Shown: positions 17,279 to 27,082 of the stretch, in pieces
Layout of the letters: every line of letters begins with the position of its first letter
Numbering within the stretch: the stretch's first letter is position 1
NCBI RefSeq assembly: GCF_011492965.1
Contig: NZ_CP045121.1
Span: forward strand, 4,030,001 to 4,094,000
Direction: 5' to 3'
DNA: 64,000 nt
DNA from: Rubrobacter marinus
GTDB taxonomy: Bacteria > Actinomycetota > Rubrobacteria > Rubrobacterales > Rubrobacteraceae
Notes under the pieces: generated by a model
Told to the model about the DNA's origin: nothing
The model's database searches: none
The model's input: only the letters and a program-made list of their open reading frames with translations
Program-made: the position numbers and the translations under genes

Positions 17279-18038
17279 GTGGGCGCGATAGACGGCTGGC
17301 TCGAAGGTTTGATGCACGGCTCCGTGGGCGTCGGGGTGGTGCTGACCGTCAGTTTGCTCCTGGGCTTGAGGCACGCGAGCGACCCGGACCACCTCGCGGC
17401 GGTGACGACGCTCATCGCCTCCGACAAGGACCACGACAAGATCAGGAGAGCAGGGATCATGGGCCTCCTGTGGGGCCTCGGGCACGGCACGACCCTCGTC
17501 CTGCTCGGCCTGCCCCTCGTGCTCTTCAACCGCTTCCTGCCCGAGCCGGTGCAGCAGGCCGCCGAGACTCTTATAGGCGTGATCACCGTCTTCCTGGCCG
17601 TCCGGCTCCTGATGCGGTGGCGCCGCGGCCTCTACCACGTCCACGTCCACAGGCACGACGACGGGGAGGCCCCGCACCGCCACGTCCACTCCCACAGGGA
17701 GAGCGAGGCGCACGAGCACGGCCACGCGGTCGCGCGCCGGACGCCGCTCTCGTCCTACGGCGTCGGGCTCGTGCACGGCATCGGCGGCTCGGGGGGGCTC
17801 ACGCTCCTCCTGCTCTCGACCATCTCGAGCCAGGCCGAGGCGGCGGCGGCGCTCGTGGTGTTCGCCGTGGGCACCGCCGTCTCCATGGCGCTCCTCTCCA
17901 CCGCGTTCGGGCTCGTCATAGCCGGGGCCCGATCGCGAGAAACTTCGAGAGGGTGGTCCCGGTCCTGGGCGTACTAGGCGTGGCCTTCGGCGCGTGGTAC
18001 GCCCTCGGCGCCGTGGGGTGGTCACCTACCCGTTCTAG
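17279..18038 (+). CDS. nickel/cobalt transporter family protein with His-rich loops (two apparent 1-bp deletions)
   Basis: A multi-spanning membrane protein with the NiCoT signature RHASDPDHLAA in helix II. Hydrophobic helices flank a cytoplasmic loop loaded with His (HVHVHRHDDGEAPHRH, HSHRESEAHEHGH), the usual metal-binding feature. The frame breaks near 17930 at GGG; the next frame continues IARNFERVVPVLGVLGVAFGAW, and a second loss near 18016 would give the natural end VVTYPF and a TAG at 18036. GTG start behind GAGGAGG. Imported metal (Ni, Co or other) cannot be told from sequence. Confidence 0.8.
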
Positions 18039-18111
18039 AGAGACCGCGGGGCGCGAGGCGGCCCCGCACGAGGTTCGTTGTCGAAACAGCGACGCAAGGA
18101 GGAGAGAGACG

Positions 18112-18386
18112 ATGCCCAAGTACGTGATCGAGAGGGAGCTTCCGGGGCGGGGAACCTGTCCGCCGAGGAGTTGAGGGACATCTCGCAGACGTCCTGCAAC
18201 GTCCTGAACGAGATGGGTCCGCAGATACAGTGGGTCCAGAGCCAGGTGACGGACGACAAGATCTACTGCACCTACATCGCCCCGAACGAGGCGCTGGTCC
18301 GCCAGCACGCCGAGCAGGGCGGCTTCCCGGCGAACAAGATCTCCGAGGTCCGCTCGGTGATCGACCCGACGACCGCAGAGGCGTAA
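18112..18386 (+). CDS. DUF4242 family protein (one apparent 1-bp deletion)
   Basis: A protein of about 91 aa. The ATG at 18112 follows AAGGAGGAG and gives MPKYVIERELPG; the frame is lost at a GGGG run near 18150 and resumes as GNLSAEELRDISQTSCNVL, then WVQSQVTDDKIYCTYIAPNEALVRQHAEQ. This is the DUF4242 pattern (small ferredoxin-like fold of unknown function, often annotated nickel-binding). It sits 70 bp after the Ni/Co transporter and may belong with it. Confidence 0.75.
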
Positions 18387-18398
18387 GAGCCCTACTCA

Positions 18399-18445
18399 GC
18401 GCGAAGGGAGCCGCCGGCCGATGGGGCCGGCGGCTCCCTTCGCGC
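18399..18445. terminator. bidirectional terminator, 21-bp perfect stem
   Basis: Perfect 21-bp arms at 18399-18419 and 18425-18445 with a 5-nt loop, between convergent genes. No T-run on either side. Confidence 0.7.
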
Positions 18446-18486
18446 CCCCGTGGAGGGAGCAGGGCCGAGCCAGATCGAGGTTCGGC

Positions 18487-18663
18487 TTACTCGGGCTCCT
18501 GGGGGCTCAGGTACCGCGGGTCCACCCTGATCACCGTGCGCTGGCTCCTCGCCGCGTAGTACGTGAAGGCGAGGATGGTCTCCTCCTGGTCGGTTAGCTT
18601 CTCGCCGCGGGTTTGTTTGAGCAGGATCTCGTCTACTCGCTCTTCGATCTCTTTGTCGTTCAT
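18487..18663 (-). CDS. small hypothetical protein
   Basis: A 58-aa acidic, soluble protein starting MNDKEIEERVDEILLKQTRG and ending DPRYLSPQEPE. Codon use fits the neighbours and it closes the minus-strand unit downstream of the cysteine desulfurase, 9 bp from that gene's stop. I do not recognise the family. The first half is likely helical. Confidence 0.6.
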   Translation of the reverse strand: MNDKEIEERVDEILLKQTRGEKLTDQEETILAFTYYAARSQRTVIRVDPRYLSPQEPE

Positions 18664-18672
18664 GCCGGTAGT

Positions 18673-19851
18673 CTACCTTGGGCCGCTGCCGCGTAACCCG
18701 GCGCCTTCGGCTCCGGACCGGAGATCCACCGCGGCCCCCACGAGCATCTCCGAGGCCCTCTCCACGTCTTCGCCGGTGGTAAAACGGCCGAGGCTGAGGC
18801 GTACGGTCCCCCAGGAACCGTCCTTCAGGCCCATCGCCTCCAGGACGTGCGAGGGACCGGCGTCGAGGGAGGCGCAGGCGGAGCCGGCGGAGGCCGCGAC
18901 GTCGGGGAGGGCGCCGAGCAACTCGCCGACGTCGACGCCGGGGAAGGAGACGTTCAGGGTGCCGGGGAGCCGATGCTCGGGATGGCCGTTCAGCCGGAGG
19001 TCCGGCACGCTTTCGGCGAGCGCACCGTGGAGCCGGTCGCGCAGGGCGCGTATCCGTTCGGCCTCTTCCGGGAGCGACGCGGCGCCGACGGAGGCGGCCC
19101 TTCCGAGCCCGACGATGCCGGGGACGTTGAGGGTGCCGCTCCTCATGCCCCGCTCCTGGCCGCCACCGAAGAGGATGGGCTCGGGGCGGGCGTGGCGGAC
19201 GCCGGGGCGGGGACGGCGCCGGGCGTAGAGGGCGCCCACGCCCTTCGGGCCGTAGCACTTGTGGGCGGAGATGCTCATCAGGTCGACGCCGAGCTCCTCG
19301 ACGTCCACCGGAACCTTGCAGAAGGCCTGGGCCGCGTCGGTGTGGAAGGGGACGCCCCGCTCGTGAGCTACCTCGGCGAGCTCCCGTACCCCGTTCAGCG
19401 TGCCGGTCTCGTTGTTGGCGAGCATAAGGGAGACGAGCCGGGTCCCGGGCTCCAGGGCCTCGGCGAGCGCGTCGGGGTGGACCATGCCGTGTCCGTCGAC
19501 CGGGAGGACCGTGACCCGTACGCCGGCGCGGACGAGGTGGTGCACCGTCTCCAGGATGGCCTCGTGCTCGGTCGCGGCGGTCACGAGGTGGTCGCCGGGT
19601 CGGAGGAGGCCGAGGAGGGCCATGTTGTCCGACTCGGTGGCGCCGGCGGTAAAGGTGATCTCCTCGGGCGATGCGCCCACCGCCCCGGCCAGCTCCTCCC
19701 GGGCGAGGTCTACCGCGGCCCCGGCGGTCCAACCGTAGGCGTGGGTCGCGGAGGAGGGGTTGCCGAACTCGCCCTTGAGGTAGGGGAGCATCGCGTCGAG
19801 GACCCGTTCGTCGAGCGGCGTGGTGGCGTTGTAGTCCAGGTAGATCGGCAT
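18673..19851 (-). CDS. cysteine desulfurase, NifS/IscS type, in the nad operon
   Basis: A 392-aa PLP enzyme that takes sulfur from cysteine. The N-terminus YLDYNATTPLD, HKCYGPKGVGALY with PLP Lys198, RSGTLNVPGIVG and the active-site SAGSACAS with Cys326 are all present. It follows nadC, nadB and a hypothetical gene on the same strand. In several bacteria a nifS next to nadBCA supplies sulfur for the NadA 4Fe-4S cluster; I infer the same here. Its ATG overlaps the preceding stop. Confidence 0.92.
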   Translation of the reverse strand: MPIYLDYNATTPLDERVLDAMLPYLKGEFGNPSSATHAYGWTAGAAVDLAREELAGAVGASPEEITFTAGATESDNMALLGLLRPGDHLVTAATEHEAILETVHHLVRAGVRVTVLPVDGHGMVHPDALAEALEPGTRLVSLMLANNETGTLNGVRELAEVAHERGVPFHTDAAQAFCKVPVDVEELGVDLMSISAHKCYGPKGVGALYARRRPRPGVRHARPEPILFGGGQERGMRSGTLNVPGIVGLGRAASVGAASLPEEAERIRALRDRLHGALAESVPDLRLNGHPEHRLPGTLNVSFPGVDVGELLGALPDVAASAGSACASLDAGPSHVLEAMGLKDGSWGTVRLSLGRFTTGEDVERASEMLVGAAVDLRSGAEGAGLRGSGPR

Positions 19852-20333
19852 CAGCGCTCCTCTCGCTTCCTCGCCAGCTCCTCCGCCCGCGCGAGGATCT
19901 CCTCGTCGTGGAACGGTCGGCGTTCGGGGTCGGCCTCGTACAGCGAGGCGAGGCCGACGAACGGGGTGAGCTCGGCCGGCCTCCCGCACCCCATCCACAA
20001 CTTCGTCCATATAAGGTACGCCCCCTCGTACGGCCGCACCTCGCCGGAGACCATCTTGCGGGCGACGTTCCCCGCCACCCGCAGGCCGGCCTCCTTCGCC
20101 GGGAGGGGCGACAGCCCCACCTCCCCCAGCGCGCGCTCGAACAGCGGCCCCGCGTCCTGCATCGTGGGCTCGCTCATACGCGCGAGCCCCAGGAGGGCGG
20201 GACCATCGTACCCGGCCTCGAGGGCTCGCAGGGCGATGCCGGGCATCTCGTCGGGGGGGAGGTTACCGAGGTAGTAACGCGCCTCGATCTCCCCGAAGTC
20301 CTGGTCTCCGTCTCTTCGGCCTCGATCTTCCAA
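19851..20333 (-). CDS. hypothetical protein in the nad operon
   Basis: A 160-aa protein, no family recognised. It contains ARYYLGNLPPDEMPGIALRALEAGYDGPALLGLARM near the N-terminus and a charged helical C-terminus (ILARAEELARKREER). No signal peptide or membrane segment. It starts 2 bp after the nadB stop and overlaps the desulfurase start, so it is firmly inside the operon. Confidence 0.75.
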   Translation of the reverse strand: MEDRGRRDGDQDFGEIEARYYLGNLPPDEMPGIALRALEAGYDGPALLGLARMSEPTMQDAGPLFERALGEVGLSPLPAKEAGLRVAGNVARKMVSGEVRPYEGAYLIWTKLWMGCGRPAELTPFVGLASLYEADPERRPFHDEEILARAEELARKREER

Positions 20334-20335
20334 CC

Positions 20336-21844
20336 TCAGACCCCCGATAGGCGGGCTTCTTCCGCGAGGGCGCCCTCACCACAGGGCGCGTCCGAGCGGT
20401 AGTGGCAGCCCCGGCTCTCGCGCTCGGCCAGGGCCCCTTCCAGGACCGCGCGGGCGACGGCGAGCGGCCCGGCGAGGGAGGTACCGCCGTACTCTCCCTC
20501 CAACTCCCCCACCTCCGCGAGCCCCCGGCGGAGGCCGCAGGCGTCCCGGACGAGGCCCGCGTGCTCCCACATCGTGCGCCGGAGCGCGGTCCACGCCCCT
20601 TCCGGGGCACGGGTCGGGAGGGGAAGCGGCGCGGGCTCGGCGGCGTCGGGGACGCCCGACGGTCGAGCGGCGTCCTCGCCGGCGCGCCGGCCGAAGACGA
20701 GGCCCTCCAGGAGGGAGGTGGAGGCGAGGCGGTTGGAGCCGTGGAGGCCGGTGCTCGCGACCTCACCCGCCGCCCACAGGCCCCGCAGGCTCGTGCGGCC
20801 CAGGAGATCCGTCGCCACGCCGCCGCAGGAGTAGTGGGCGGCGGGGACGACGGGGATGGGCTCGCGGGCCATGTCGATGCCGGACCGTAGGCAGCGGGCG
20901 TGGATGTCCGGGAACCTCTCCCTCACGTAGTCCCCCCGCAAGTGGGAGACGTCCAGGTAGGCGCAGGGGGATCCGGTACGGTCCATCATCGCGCGGATGG
21001 AGCGCGCCACCACGTCCCTCGGGGCGAGGGAGCCCAGGGGGTGGTCGACGAACTCCTCGCCGTCGGGGTCTCGCAGTACCCCGCCCTCGCCGCGCACGGC
21101 TTCGGAGACGAGGGAGCGGTCGCCGGCGGTGCCCGGGGCGTAGAGGGCGGTGGGGTGGAACTGGACGTAGTGGAGGTCCCGCAGCGCGGCGCCGGCCCGG
21201 AGGGCGAGAGCGTAGCCGCCGCCGGTGGCGTAGGGGGGGTTGGTGGTGTGTTCGTAGAGGGCGGCGAGGCCCCCCGTGGCCAGCACGACCCCGCGCGCGA
21301 GCAGGGTTACGGCCTCCCCGTCATGGGAGGCGTGGACCCCGACGCACCGGCCGCGCGAGACGATCAGCTCCAGGGCCACGGTCGCGGGGAGGATCTCCAC
21401 GCGCTCCTCGGCGCGGAGGGCGCGGGTGAGGGCGCGCTGCACCTCCCGGCCCGTCGAATCCCGGTGGTGGACGATGCGGGGGACGGAGTGGGCGCCCTCG
21501 CGCGTGAGGTGAAGCCCCTCGAAGCCGCCGGCCTCCCGGTCGAAGGGGACTCCCAGGGCTTCGATCAGCAGCCGGCGCACGAGGGCCGGGCCCTCGGCGG
21601 CGAGGAGCCTCGCCGCGGCGGGATCGCCGCCCCCGGCGGCCAGGACGTCGCGGACGAGAAGCTCGGGCGAGTCGTCGGGGCCGGTGTGGATGATGCCGCC
21701 CTGCGCGTAGCGGGTGTTCGTCTCCTCGGGGTCCGGGGCTCCGGTGAGGAGGGTGACGCGCGCGCCCTTGCTCGCGGCGGCGAGCGCCGCGACGCCCCCG
21801 GCTATGCCTCCGCCGACGACTATTACGTCGGCCGGGCCTAGCAC
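20336..21844 (-). CDS. nadB: L-aspartate oxidase
   Basis: NadB oxidises L-aspartate to iminoaspartate, the first step of NAD synthesis. The 502-aa flavoprotein starts with the FAD motif [18 protein letters not shown], and shows [34 protein letters not shown], and [20 protein letters not shown], all succinate dehydrogenase/NadB family landmarks including the catalytic region. It overlaps nadC by 7 bp. Confidence 0.95.
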   Translation of the reverse strand: MLGPADVIVVGGGIAGGVAALAAASKGARVTLLTGAPDPEETNTRYAQGGIIHTGPDDSPELLVRDVLAAGGGDPAAARLLAAEGPALVRRLLIEALGVPFDREAGGFEGLHLTREGAHSVPRIVHHRDSTGREVQRALTRALRAEERVEILPATVALELIVSRGRCVGVHASHDGEAVTLLARGVVLATGGLAALYEHTTNPPYATGGGYALALRAGAALRDLHYVQFHPTALYAPGTAGDRSLVSEAVRGEGGVLRDPDGEEFVDHPLGSLAPRDVVARSIRAMMDRTGSPCAYLDVSHLRGDYVRERFPDIHARCLRSGIDMAREPIPVVPAAHYSCGGVATDLLGRTSLRGLWAAGEVASTGLHGSNRLASTSLLEGLVFGRRAGEDAARPSGVPDAAEPAPLPLPTRAPEGAWTALRRTMWEHAGLVRDACGLRRGLAEVGELEGEYGGTSLAGPLAVARAVLEGALAERESRGCHYRSDAPCGEGALAEEARLSGV

Positions 21845-22716
21845 GGCTCCACCTCCAAAGAGACGTCGGCCGAGGAGGCGGAGTGGGTGAGGGCTCCGAC
21901 GGAGATCAGATCCGGACCCGCCTCCGCGAGCGCCCGCACGGTCCCGAGGTTCACCCCGCCGGAGACCTCGACGACGGTGCCCGGGCTCTCCACGCGCACG
22001 AGCTCGACGGAGGCCCGGACCTCGTCGGGGGTCATGTTGTCGAGGAGGATAACGTCCGCCCCGGCTCGTAGCGCCTCGCGCAGCTCCTCGGAGCTCTCCA
22101 CCTCCACCTCGACCTTGAGCAGATGAGGCGCCCCCTCCCTTGCCCGGCGCACGGCCTCGGCGACGCCGCCGGCGAGCGCTACGTGGTTGTCCTTGATGAG
22201 GATGCCGTCGTCGAGGCCGGAGCGGTGGTTCGTCCCGCCGCCGGCGCGCACGGCGGCCTTCTCGAGGGCTCGCAGGCCGGGGGTGGTCTTGCGGGTGTCC
22301 GTGATCCTCGCCCCCGTCCCGCGGACGGTCTCGACGTAGCGGCTCGTCAGCGTGGCGACCCCCGAGAGGCGCATGACGAGGTTGAGCGCGACCCTCTCGG
22401 CGGCAAGGATCTGCCGCGCGCCCCCTCGACGACCGCGAGGACCGCGCCGGCCTCGACGCGGTCGCCCTCCTCGACGAGCGCCGAGAACCGGGCCTCCCCC
22501 CGCTTGCCTCGTGGAAGACCGCGAGGGCCGCCCCGAGGCCGGAGACGACGAAGGGCTCCCGGGCGACGAAGCGGGCCCGCGCGCGGGCCCGGGCCCGACG
22601 GTGGCCAGGGAGGTGACGTCGCCCCGGCCCACGTCCTCGGCGAGGGCGGCTCGGGCGAGCGCGAGGAGTGCCGTGGGCGGGACGAGGGGCCCCTTCAGGA
22701 GGTCCGTGGCCTCCAC
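21838..22716 (-). CDS. nadC: nicotinate-nucleotide pyrophosphorylase (three apparent 1-bp deletions)
   Basis: NadC turns quinolinate and PRPP into nicotinate mononucleotide. The start ([35 protein letters not shown]) and the last 190 residues ([67 protein letters not shown]) are in one frame. Between about 22411 and 22610 the conserved [18 protein letters not shown] and [20 protein letters not shown] parts lie in the two other frames, so three single bases are missing. The GTG start overlaps the nadA stop (TAGTG). Confidence 0.9.
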   Translation of the reverse strand: MEATDLLKGPLVPPTALLALARAALAEDVGRGDVTSLATVGPGPARGPASSPGSPSSSPASGRPSRSSTRQAGGGPVLGARRGGRPRRGRRGPRGRRGGARQILAAERVALNLVMRLSGVATLTSRYVETVRGTGARITDTRKTTPGLRALEKAAVRAGGGTNHRSGLDDGILIKDNHVALAGGVAEAVRRAREGAPHLLKVEVEVESSEELREALRAGADVILLDNMTPDEVRASVELVRVESPGTVVEVSGGVNLGTVRALAEAGPDLISVGALTHSASSADVSLEVEPC

Positions 22717-23666
22717 TAGCGGAGCTCCAGCATCCGCTCGATGGGCAGGAGCGCCCGGACCCGCAGCCCCTCGTCGAGCGTGATCTCGGGCGAGAGGTTC
22801 TCCATGCACTCGTGGAGCTTCGCGAGGGTGTTGCGGCGCATGTGGGGGCACTCGCTGCACGCCTCGCACGCCCCCTCGGGGCCCTTGCCGGGCGCCCGCA
22901 TGAACTCCTTGGTGGGGGCGGCCTTCTTCATCTGGTGGATGATCCCGGGCTCCGTCGCGACGATGAACCGCTTCGCGGGGCTCGCCACGGCCCGCTCCAG
23001 GAGCGCCGTCGTGCTCCCCACGTGGTCGGCGACGCGCAGGACCCGCTCCTCGCACTCGGGGTGGGCGAGGACCTCGGCGTCGGGGTAGCGGACCTTGAGA
23101 GCGCGGATCTTCCGCTCGCTGAACATCACGTGCACCATGCACGTCCCCGGCCACAGGACCATCTCCCGACCGGTCTTCTCGACGAGGTAGCGCCCGAGGT
23201 GCTTGTCCGGGCCGAAGATTACGGGTGTCTCCTCGGGGATGCTCGCGATGACCTTCTCGGCGTTGCTGGAGGTGCAGATGACGTCCGAGAGCGCCTTGAC
23301 CTCGGCCGAGGTGTTCACGTAAGAGACCACCGCGTGACCGGGACGCTCCTCCACGAACCTCCGGAAGTCCTCCGGCGGGCAGCTGTCGGCGAGGGAGCAC
23401 CCGGCGTCGAGGTCCGGGAGAACCACCGTCTTGGAAGGGTTCAGGATCTTGGCCGTCTCCGCCATAAAGTGGACGCCGCAGAAGACGATCACGTCCGCGT
23501 CCGTCCCCTGCGCCTGACGCGCCAACCCCAACGAGTCCCCGATAAAATCCGCCACGTCCTGGATCTCGGGCTCCTGGTAATAATGCGCCAAAATTGCCGC
23601 GTTTAGTTCCTCTTTCAGCCGGCTTATCTCCCCCACGTGGTCCGTCCCGACCCTCAAAAGCTCCAC
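22716..23666 (-). CDS. nadA: quinolinate synthase
   Basis: NadA condenses iminoaspartate with dihydroxyacetone phosphate to quinolinate on a 4Fe-4S cluster. From the GTG at 23666 the protein has 316 aa. Cluster ligands fit Cys90, Cys176 and Cys273 with family spacing. Other landmarks are [35 protein letters not shown], and [10 protein letters not shown] chose 23666 because AAGGAGG lies 5 bases upstream; the frame is open further up, but that part would include the operator. First gene of the nad operon. Confidence 0.95.
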   Translation of the reverse strand: MELLRVGTDHVGEISRLKEELNAAILAHYYQEPEIQDVADFIGDSLGLARQAQGTDADVIVFCGVHFMAETAKILNPSKTVVLPDLDAGCSLADSCPPEDFRRFVEERPGHAVVSYVNTSAEVKALSDVICTSSNAEKVIASIPEETPVIFGPDKHLGRYLVEKTGREMVLWPGTCMVHVMFSERKIRALKVRYPDAEVLAHPECEERVLRVADHVGSTTALLERAVASPAKRFIVATEPGIIHQMKKAAPTKEFMRAPGKGPEGACEACSECPHMRRNTLAKLHECMENLSPEITLDEGLRVRALLPIERMLELR

Positions 23667-23710
23667 CACTGCCTCCTTGTAACGGCCGCCGGGGCCGGTT
23701 GCTACACGGA

Positions 23711-23740
23711 TTTGTTGCAAGCTAGGCCGCTTGTAACAAA
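23711..23740. promoter_or_regulatory. palindromic operator of the nad operon
   Basis: TTTGTTGCAA, 10 bp, TTGTAACAAA: an inverted repeat with one mismatch, 45 bp before the nadA start. On the minus strand it directly abuts a possible -10 (TAGTAG, 23746-23741) with TTGTGA 18 bp further up, so binding would block transcription. The same half-sites and the same 10-bp gap occur before niaP at 37074. The regulator is not identified. Confidence 0.7.
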
Positions 23741-23881
23741 CTACTACATTGAGTATCACACGGGTCACAATGGGCCGCAAGCGCCGGGTTCGCCGGAGGG
23801 CGTTTCGCGGGCGGGGTTCGGCCGTCGCGCGGGGCGTTGTCTAGAATGCGGGGTCGAGCGAGGTTCGGGCGGGAGGCAGGT

Positions 23882-24958
23882 TTGGAGACGAGGATCACGC
23901 GGTTGTTGGGGATCGAGCATCCGGTCGTACAGGCCGGGATGGCGGGCGGGCCGACGACGCCCCGGCTCGTCGCGGCCGTCTCCGAGGCCGGGGGTCTGGG
24001 GACGCTGGGTGCGGCTTACATGACGCCGGCGGCGATCCGGTCGGCGGTGGAGGGGATCCGGGCGCTCACGCGCAAACCTTTCGCGGTGAACCTGTTCGTA
24101 CCGGAGCCGTTCGACCCCTCGCTGTACGACCCGCAGGAGATCGGGGCTTCGCTCGCCCGCTACCGCGAGGAGCTCGGGGTCGAGGCGCCCGGAGAGCTCT
24201 CCTACGTACAGTCCTTCGAGGACCAGCTCGCGGTCGTGCTGGAGGAGCGGGTGCCCGTCTTCAGCTTCACCTTCGGGGTGCCGGAGGGGCCGCATCTCGA
24301 CGCGTTGCGAGAGGCCGGGATCGTGACGGCCGGGACGGCGACGACCGTGCGGGAGGCGCTGGCGGTTGAGGCGGCTGGAGTGGACGCGGTCACCGCGCAG
24401 GGGGCGGAGGCCGGGGGGCACAGGGGGACCTTCCTCGGCCCGTACGAGGGTGGGCTCGTCGGGACGATGGCGCTCGTGCCGCAGGTCGCGGACGCGGTGG
24501 AGATTCCGGTGCTGGCGGCCGGCGGGATCATGGACGGACGAGGCCTCGCGGCGGCGCTCGCGCTCGGGGCCGACGGGGCACAGATGGGGACGGCCTTTCT
24601 CGCCTGCCCCGAAAGCGGGGCGCAAGAAGGGTACAAGCGGGTCCTGCTCTCCGCGACCGAGGAGGAGACGACCGTCACCCGCGCCTTCTCCGGCAAGGCG
24701 GCCCGGGGCCTCAAGAACCGCTTCACCGAGGAGATGGAGGGGGCCGAAGTGGCGGCTTACCCCGTGCAGAACGCCCACACCAGGGATATAAGGGCGGCGG
24801 CGGCCAAGGCGGACCGGACGGAGTTTATGTCGCTGTGGTCCGGACAGGCCCCACGCCTCGCCCGTCCCGTGCCGGCGGCCGAGGTGGTCGAGCGGACGGT
24901 GGCCGTGGCGTCGAAGTTGGTGTCGAACCGGAATCCAGAACGAGGATCGGGGGCTTAG
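23882..24958 (+). CDS. nitronate monooxygenase family FMN enzyme
   Basis: A TIM-barrel flavoprotein of about 358 aa that oxidises alkyl nitronates. Landmarks are ETRITRLLGIEHPVVQAGM at the N-terminus, the FTFGVPE strand, AQGAEAGGHRG, VLAAGGIMDGRGLAAAL and GAQMGTAFLAC. I prefer the TTG at 23882 behind GGGAGGCAGG; an upstream ATG at 23852 adds residues unlike the family. The RraA-like gene begins immediately after its stop. Confidence 0.85.
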   Translation: METRITRLLGIEHPVVQAGMAGGPTTPRLVAAVSEAGGLGTLGAAYMTPAAIRSAVEGIRALTRKPFAVNLFVPEPFDPSLYDPQEIGASLARYREELGVEAPGELSYVQSFEDQLAVVLEERVPVFSFTFGVPEGPHLDALREAGIVTAGTATTVREALAVEAAGVDAVTAQGAEAGGHRGTFLGPYEGGLVGTMALVPQVADAVEIPVLAAGGIMDGRGLAAALALGADGAQMGTAFLACPESGAQEGYKRVLLSATEEETTVTRAFSGKAARGLKNRFTEEMEGAEVAAYPVQNAHTRDIRAAAAKADRTEFMSLWSGQAPRLARPVPAAEVVERTVAVASKLVSNRNPERGSGA

Positions 24959-25459
24959 GTGGAGGAGACGAGGGGGTTCGCGACGACGGATCTCTGCGAC
25001 GAGTTCGGCGAGGAGGCGCGGGTGGCGGAGCCGGTGTTCTGGGACTACGGCGGGGCCGCGGCGTTCTGCGGCCCCGTCTCCACCGTCCGGGTCTTCGAGG
25101 ACAACGTGCTCGTGCGCGAGGCGCTCGAGGAGAACGGGCGCGGCCGGGTGCTCGTCGTGGACGGCGGCGGGTCGACGAGGTGCGCCCTGGTAGGGGGCAA
25201 CCTCGCGGCGCTCGCCGGGGAGAACGGCTGGGCGGGGATCGTCGTCCACGGCTGCGTCCGCGACTCGGCGGAGATCACCTTCCTCCCCATCGGGGTGAAG
25301 GCCCTGAACACCTCGCCAAGAAAGAGCGCCAAGGAGGGGATCGGCGAGCGAGACGAGCCGGTGGCCTTCGCGGGGGTCGAGATCTCGCCCGGCGAGTACC
25401 TCTACTCCGACGAGGACGGCGTCATCATCGCGGACCGCGACCTGCTCGCCGGGGCATAG
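24959..25459 (+). CDS. RraA-like protein (RNase E inhibitor / HMG aldolase fold)
   Basis: A 166-aa protein with the RraA landmarks [56 protein letters not shown] and a C-terminal ADRDLL. Members either bind RNase E or act as 4-hydroxy-4-methyl-2-oxoglutarate aldolases; the metal/substrate Arg-Asp (VRDS) is kept, so an aldolase role is possible. GTG start directly after the upstream stop, so the two genes are coupled. Confidence 0.88.
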   Translation: MEETRGFATTDLCDEFGEEARVAEPVFWDYGGAAAFCGPVSTVRVFEDNVLVREALEENGRGRVLVVDGGGSTRCALVGGNLAALAGENGWAGIVVHGCVRDSAEITFLPIGVKALNTSPRKSAKEGIGERDEPVAFAGVEISPGEYLYSDEDGVIIADRDLLAGA

Positions 25460-25475
25460 GGCCCGAAGCTAGCGT

Positions 25476-26114
25476 CTAGCGGGCAGGCTTCCGCAGCACG
25501 ACGAGCCGGAAGAAGCCGCCGAGGGCGAGGTGCTCGTCGGAGACGACCTCGAGGTGCGGCGCGCCGGCCAGGATCTCCGAGAATCGCCGGTCGATATGAG
25601 TGGCGAGGCCCCCGAGGACCCGGCTCGCCAGGCGCACGGGGGCGGGCCTGCCCCTCCCCTCGGGCCAGAACTTGTCCACGACGACGAGCGGGGCGCCAGG
25701 CTTCGCGACGCGGGCGGCCTCGGCGAGGACGCGCGGGCCGTCGGCGGCGACGGTGACGATCAGGGGCAGGTAGACGGCGTCGAAGCTCTCGTCCGGAAGG
25801 TCCAGGGCCTGCGCGTCCATCTTGCGGAGCTCGAAGTTCGGCATCCCCAGCTCCCCTTTGCGGGCGCGGGCGCGGCGGAGCATCCCGTCGCTGAGGTCGA
25901 CTCCGAGGCCGCGCGCGTCTCGCGGCAGGTGCGGCAGGTCGAGCCCGCTCCCGACGCCGGCGAGGAGCAACCGACCTTCGGGCCGGAGCCCCAGGGCGGC
26001 GACGGCCTGCTCCCGGGCGCGGCCGGAGACGGGGGCGATGACCGCGTCGTAGAGCGGCCCCACCCGATCGTAGACCCTGAGGTTGGACTGCGCCGGCGGA
26101 GGAAGCTTGCTCAT
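25476..26114 (-). CDS. class I SAM-dependent methyltransferase
   Basis: A 212-aa methyltransferase with motif I LLLAGVGSGLDLPHL, an acidic GVDLSDGML, and SFDAVYLPLIVTVAADG after it, UbiE/COQ5-like. The start reads SKLPPPAQSNLRVYDRVGPLYD. It overlaps the upstream phosphoesterase gene by 4 bp (ATGA), so the two are co-translated. Substrate unknown; a lipid or quinone target is possible because related enzymes act on such molecules. Confidence 0.85.
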   Translation of the reverse strand: MSKLPPPAQSNLRVYDRVGPLYDAVIAPVSGRAREQAVAALGLRPEGRLLLAGVGSGLDLPHLPRDARGLGVDLSDGMLRRARARKGELGMPNFELRKMDAQALDLPDESFDAVYLPLIVTVAADGPRVLAEAARVAKPGAPLVVVDKFWPEGRGRPAPVRLASRVLGGLATHIDRRFSEILAGAPHLEVVSDEHLALGGFFRLVVLRKPAR

Positions 26115-27001
26115 CTCTGTTGGCCGCCTTTCGGGGAGCGGAGGGTGAGGACGGAGACCTCGGGCCGGCAGTTCGCGCGGAGACGGGAGAGCACCGTGCC
26201 GAGCCCCCGGCTGGTGTAGGCGTACATCCCCCTGGTCTCGTACAGGCCGTCCCCGTACGGACGAGAGTGGCGCGGGTAGATCGGGGCGCCGAGGATCGGG
26301 AACCGCACCTGCCCGCCGTGAGAGTGTCCGGAGAGCTGCAGATCGAAGCGGCCGGTGGCGGCGCTCGAGAGGGCGAAGGCGGGCTCGTGCGCGAGGAGCA
26401 CGGCGGCGCCTTCCCCGGGCAGGCCATCCAGAACGGCCCCGAGCCGGTCTCGGCCCATGTACAAGCTGTCCACACCGGCGACGTGGAGCGCGGAGGGGCC
26501 GCGCCGCACCGTACGCACCTCGTTCGCAAGCTCGACGATGCCGGCTCTGCGGAGGTGGGGGCGCACCCGCCCGGCGCCGGCCCGGTGGTCGTGGTTGCCG
26601 AGGACGGCCACGACGCCGTCGGGGGCGCGGAGACCCTCGAGGGGCTCGACGAGGAGCGGCGCCAGGGGGACGGTCGAGGAGAGGGGGGAGTACGTCACGA
26701 AGTCGCCGGTCGCGGCGACGAGGTCCGGCTTCTGCTCGTTCACGAGGCCGACGATCTCCGTCAGGCGCCCCGGGGTCATCCAGCGGTCCATGTGTACGTC
26801 GCTCATGTGCACGACCCGGTACCCGTCGAACTCGGGGGCGAGGCGCGGCAGGGTGAGCTCCAGCCGGCGGACCGCGACCCACTGGGGCTCGACGTAACGC
26901 GCGTAGAGGAAGGCACCCGCGAGGAGCGCCGCGCCGGCAGTTCGCAGGGAGAGGCGTAGAGGCGTCGTGCCTCCGGTAGGTTCGTTTCTCCTGCGTCGCA
27001 T
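26111..27001 (-). CDS. membrane-anchored metallophosphoesterase
   Basis: A 296-aa protein with a basic N-terminus and one membrane anchor (about residues 18-35), followed by a calcineurin-like phosphoesterase domain: MSDVHMDRW (D-x-H), ATGDF, VLGNHDH, LLAHEPAF and SGHSHGGQ. These are the dinuclear metal ligands. The family includes UDP-2,3-diacylglucosamine hydrolase-like and YkuE-type enzymes; the catalytic domain probably faces outside. Coupled to the following methyltransferase. Confidence 0.9.
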   Translation of the reverse strand: MRRRRNEPTGGTTPLRLSLRTAGAALLAGAFLYARYVEPQWVAVRRLELTLPRLAPEFDGYRVVHMSDVHMDRWMTPGRLTEIVGLVNEQKPDLVAATGDFVTYSPLSSTVPLAPLLVEPLEGLRAPDGVVAVLGNHDHRAGAGRVRPHLRRAGIVELANEVRTVRRGPSALHVAGVDSLYMGRDRLGAVLDGLPGEGAAVLLAHEPAFALSSAATGRFDLQLSGHSHGGQVRFPILGAPIYPRHSRPYGDGLYETRGMYAYTSRGLGTVLSRLRANCRPEVSVLTLRSPKGGQQR

Positions 27002-27082
27002 CCGGCTATTCTAGACCGGCGTTCTACGCGGCGCGGCATGGATGCGTGGGCGCGTAGTATGGGACCGTACTAAACTCTGGTC

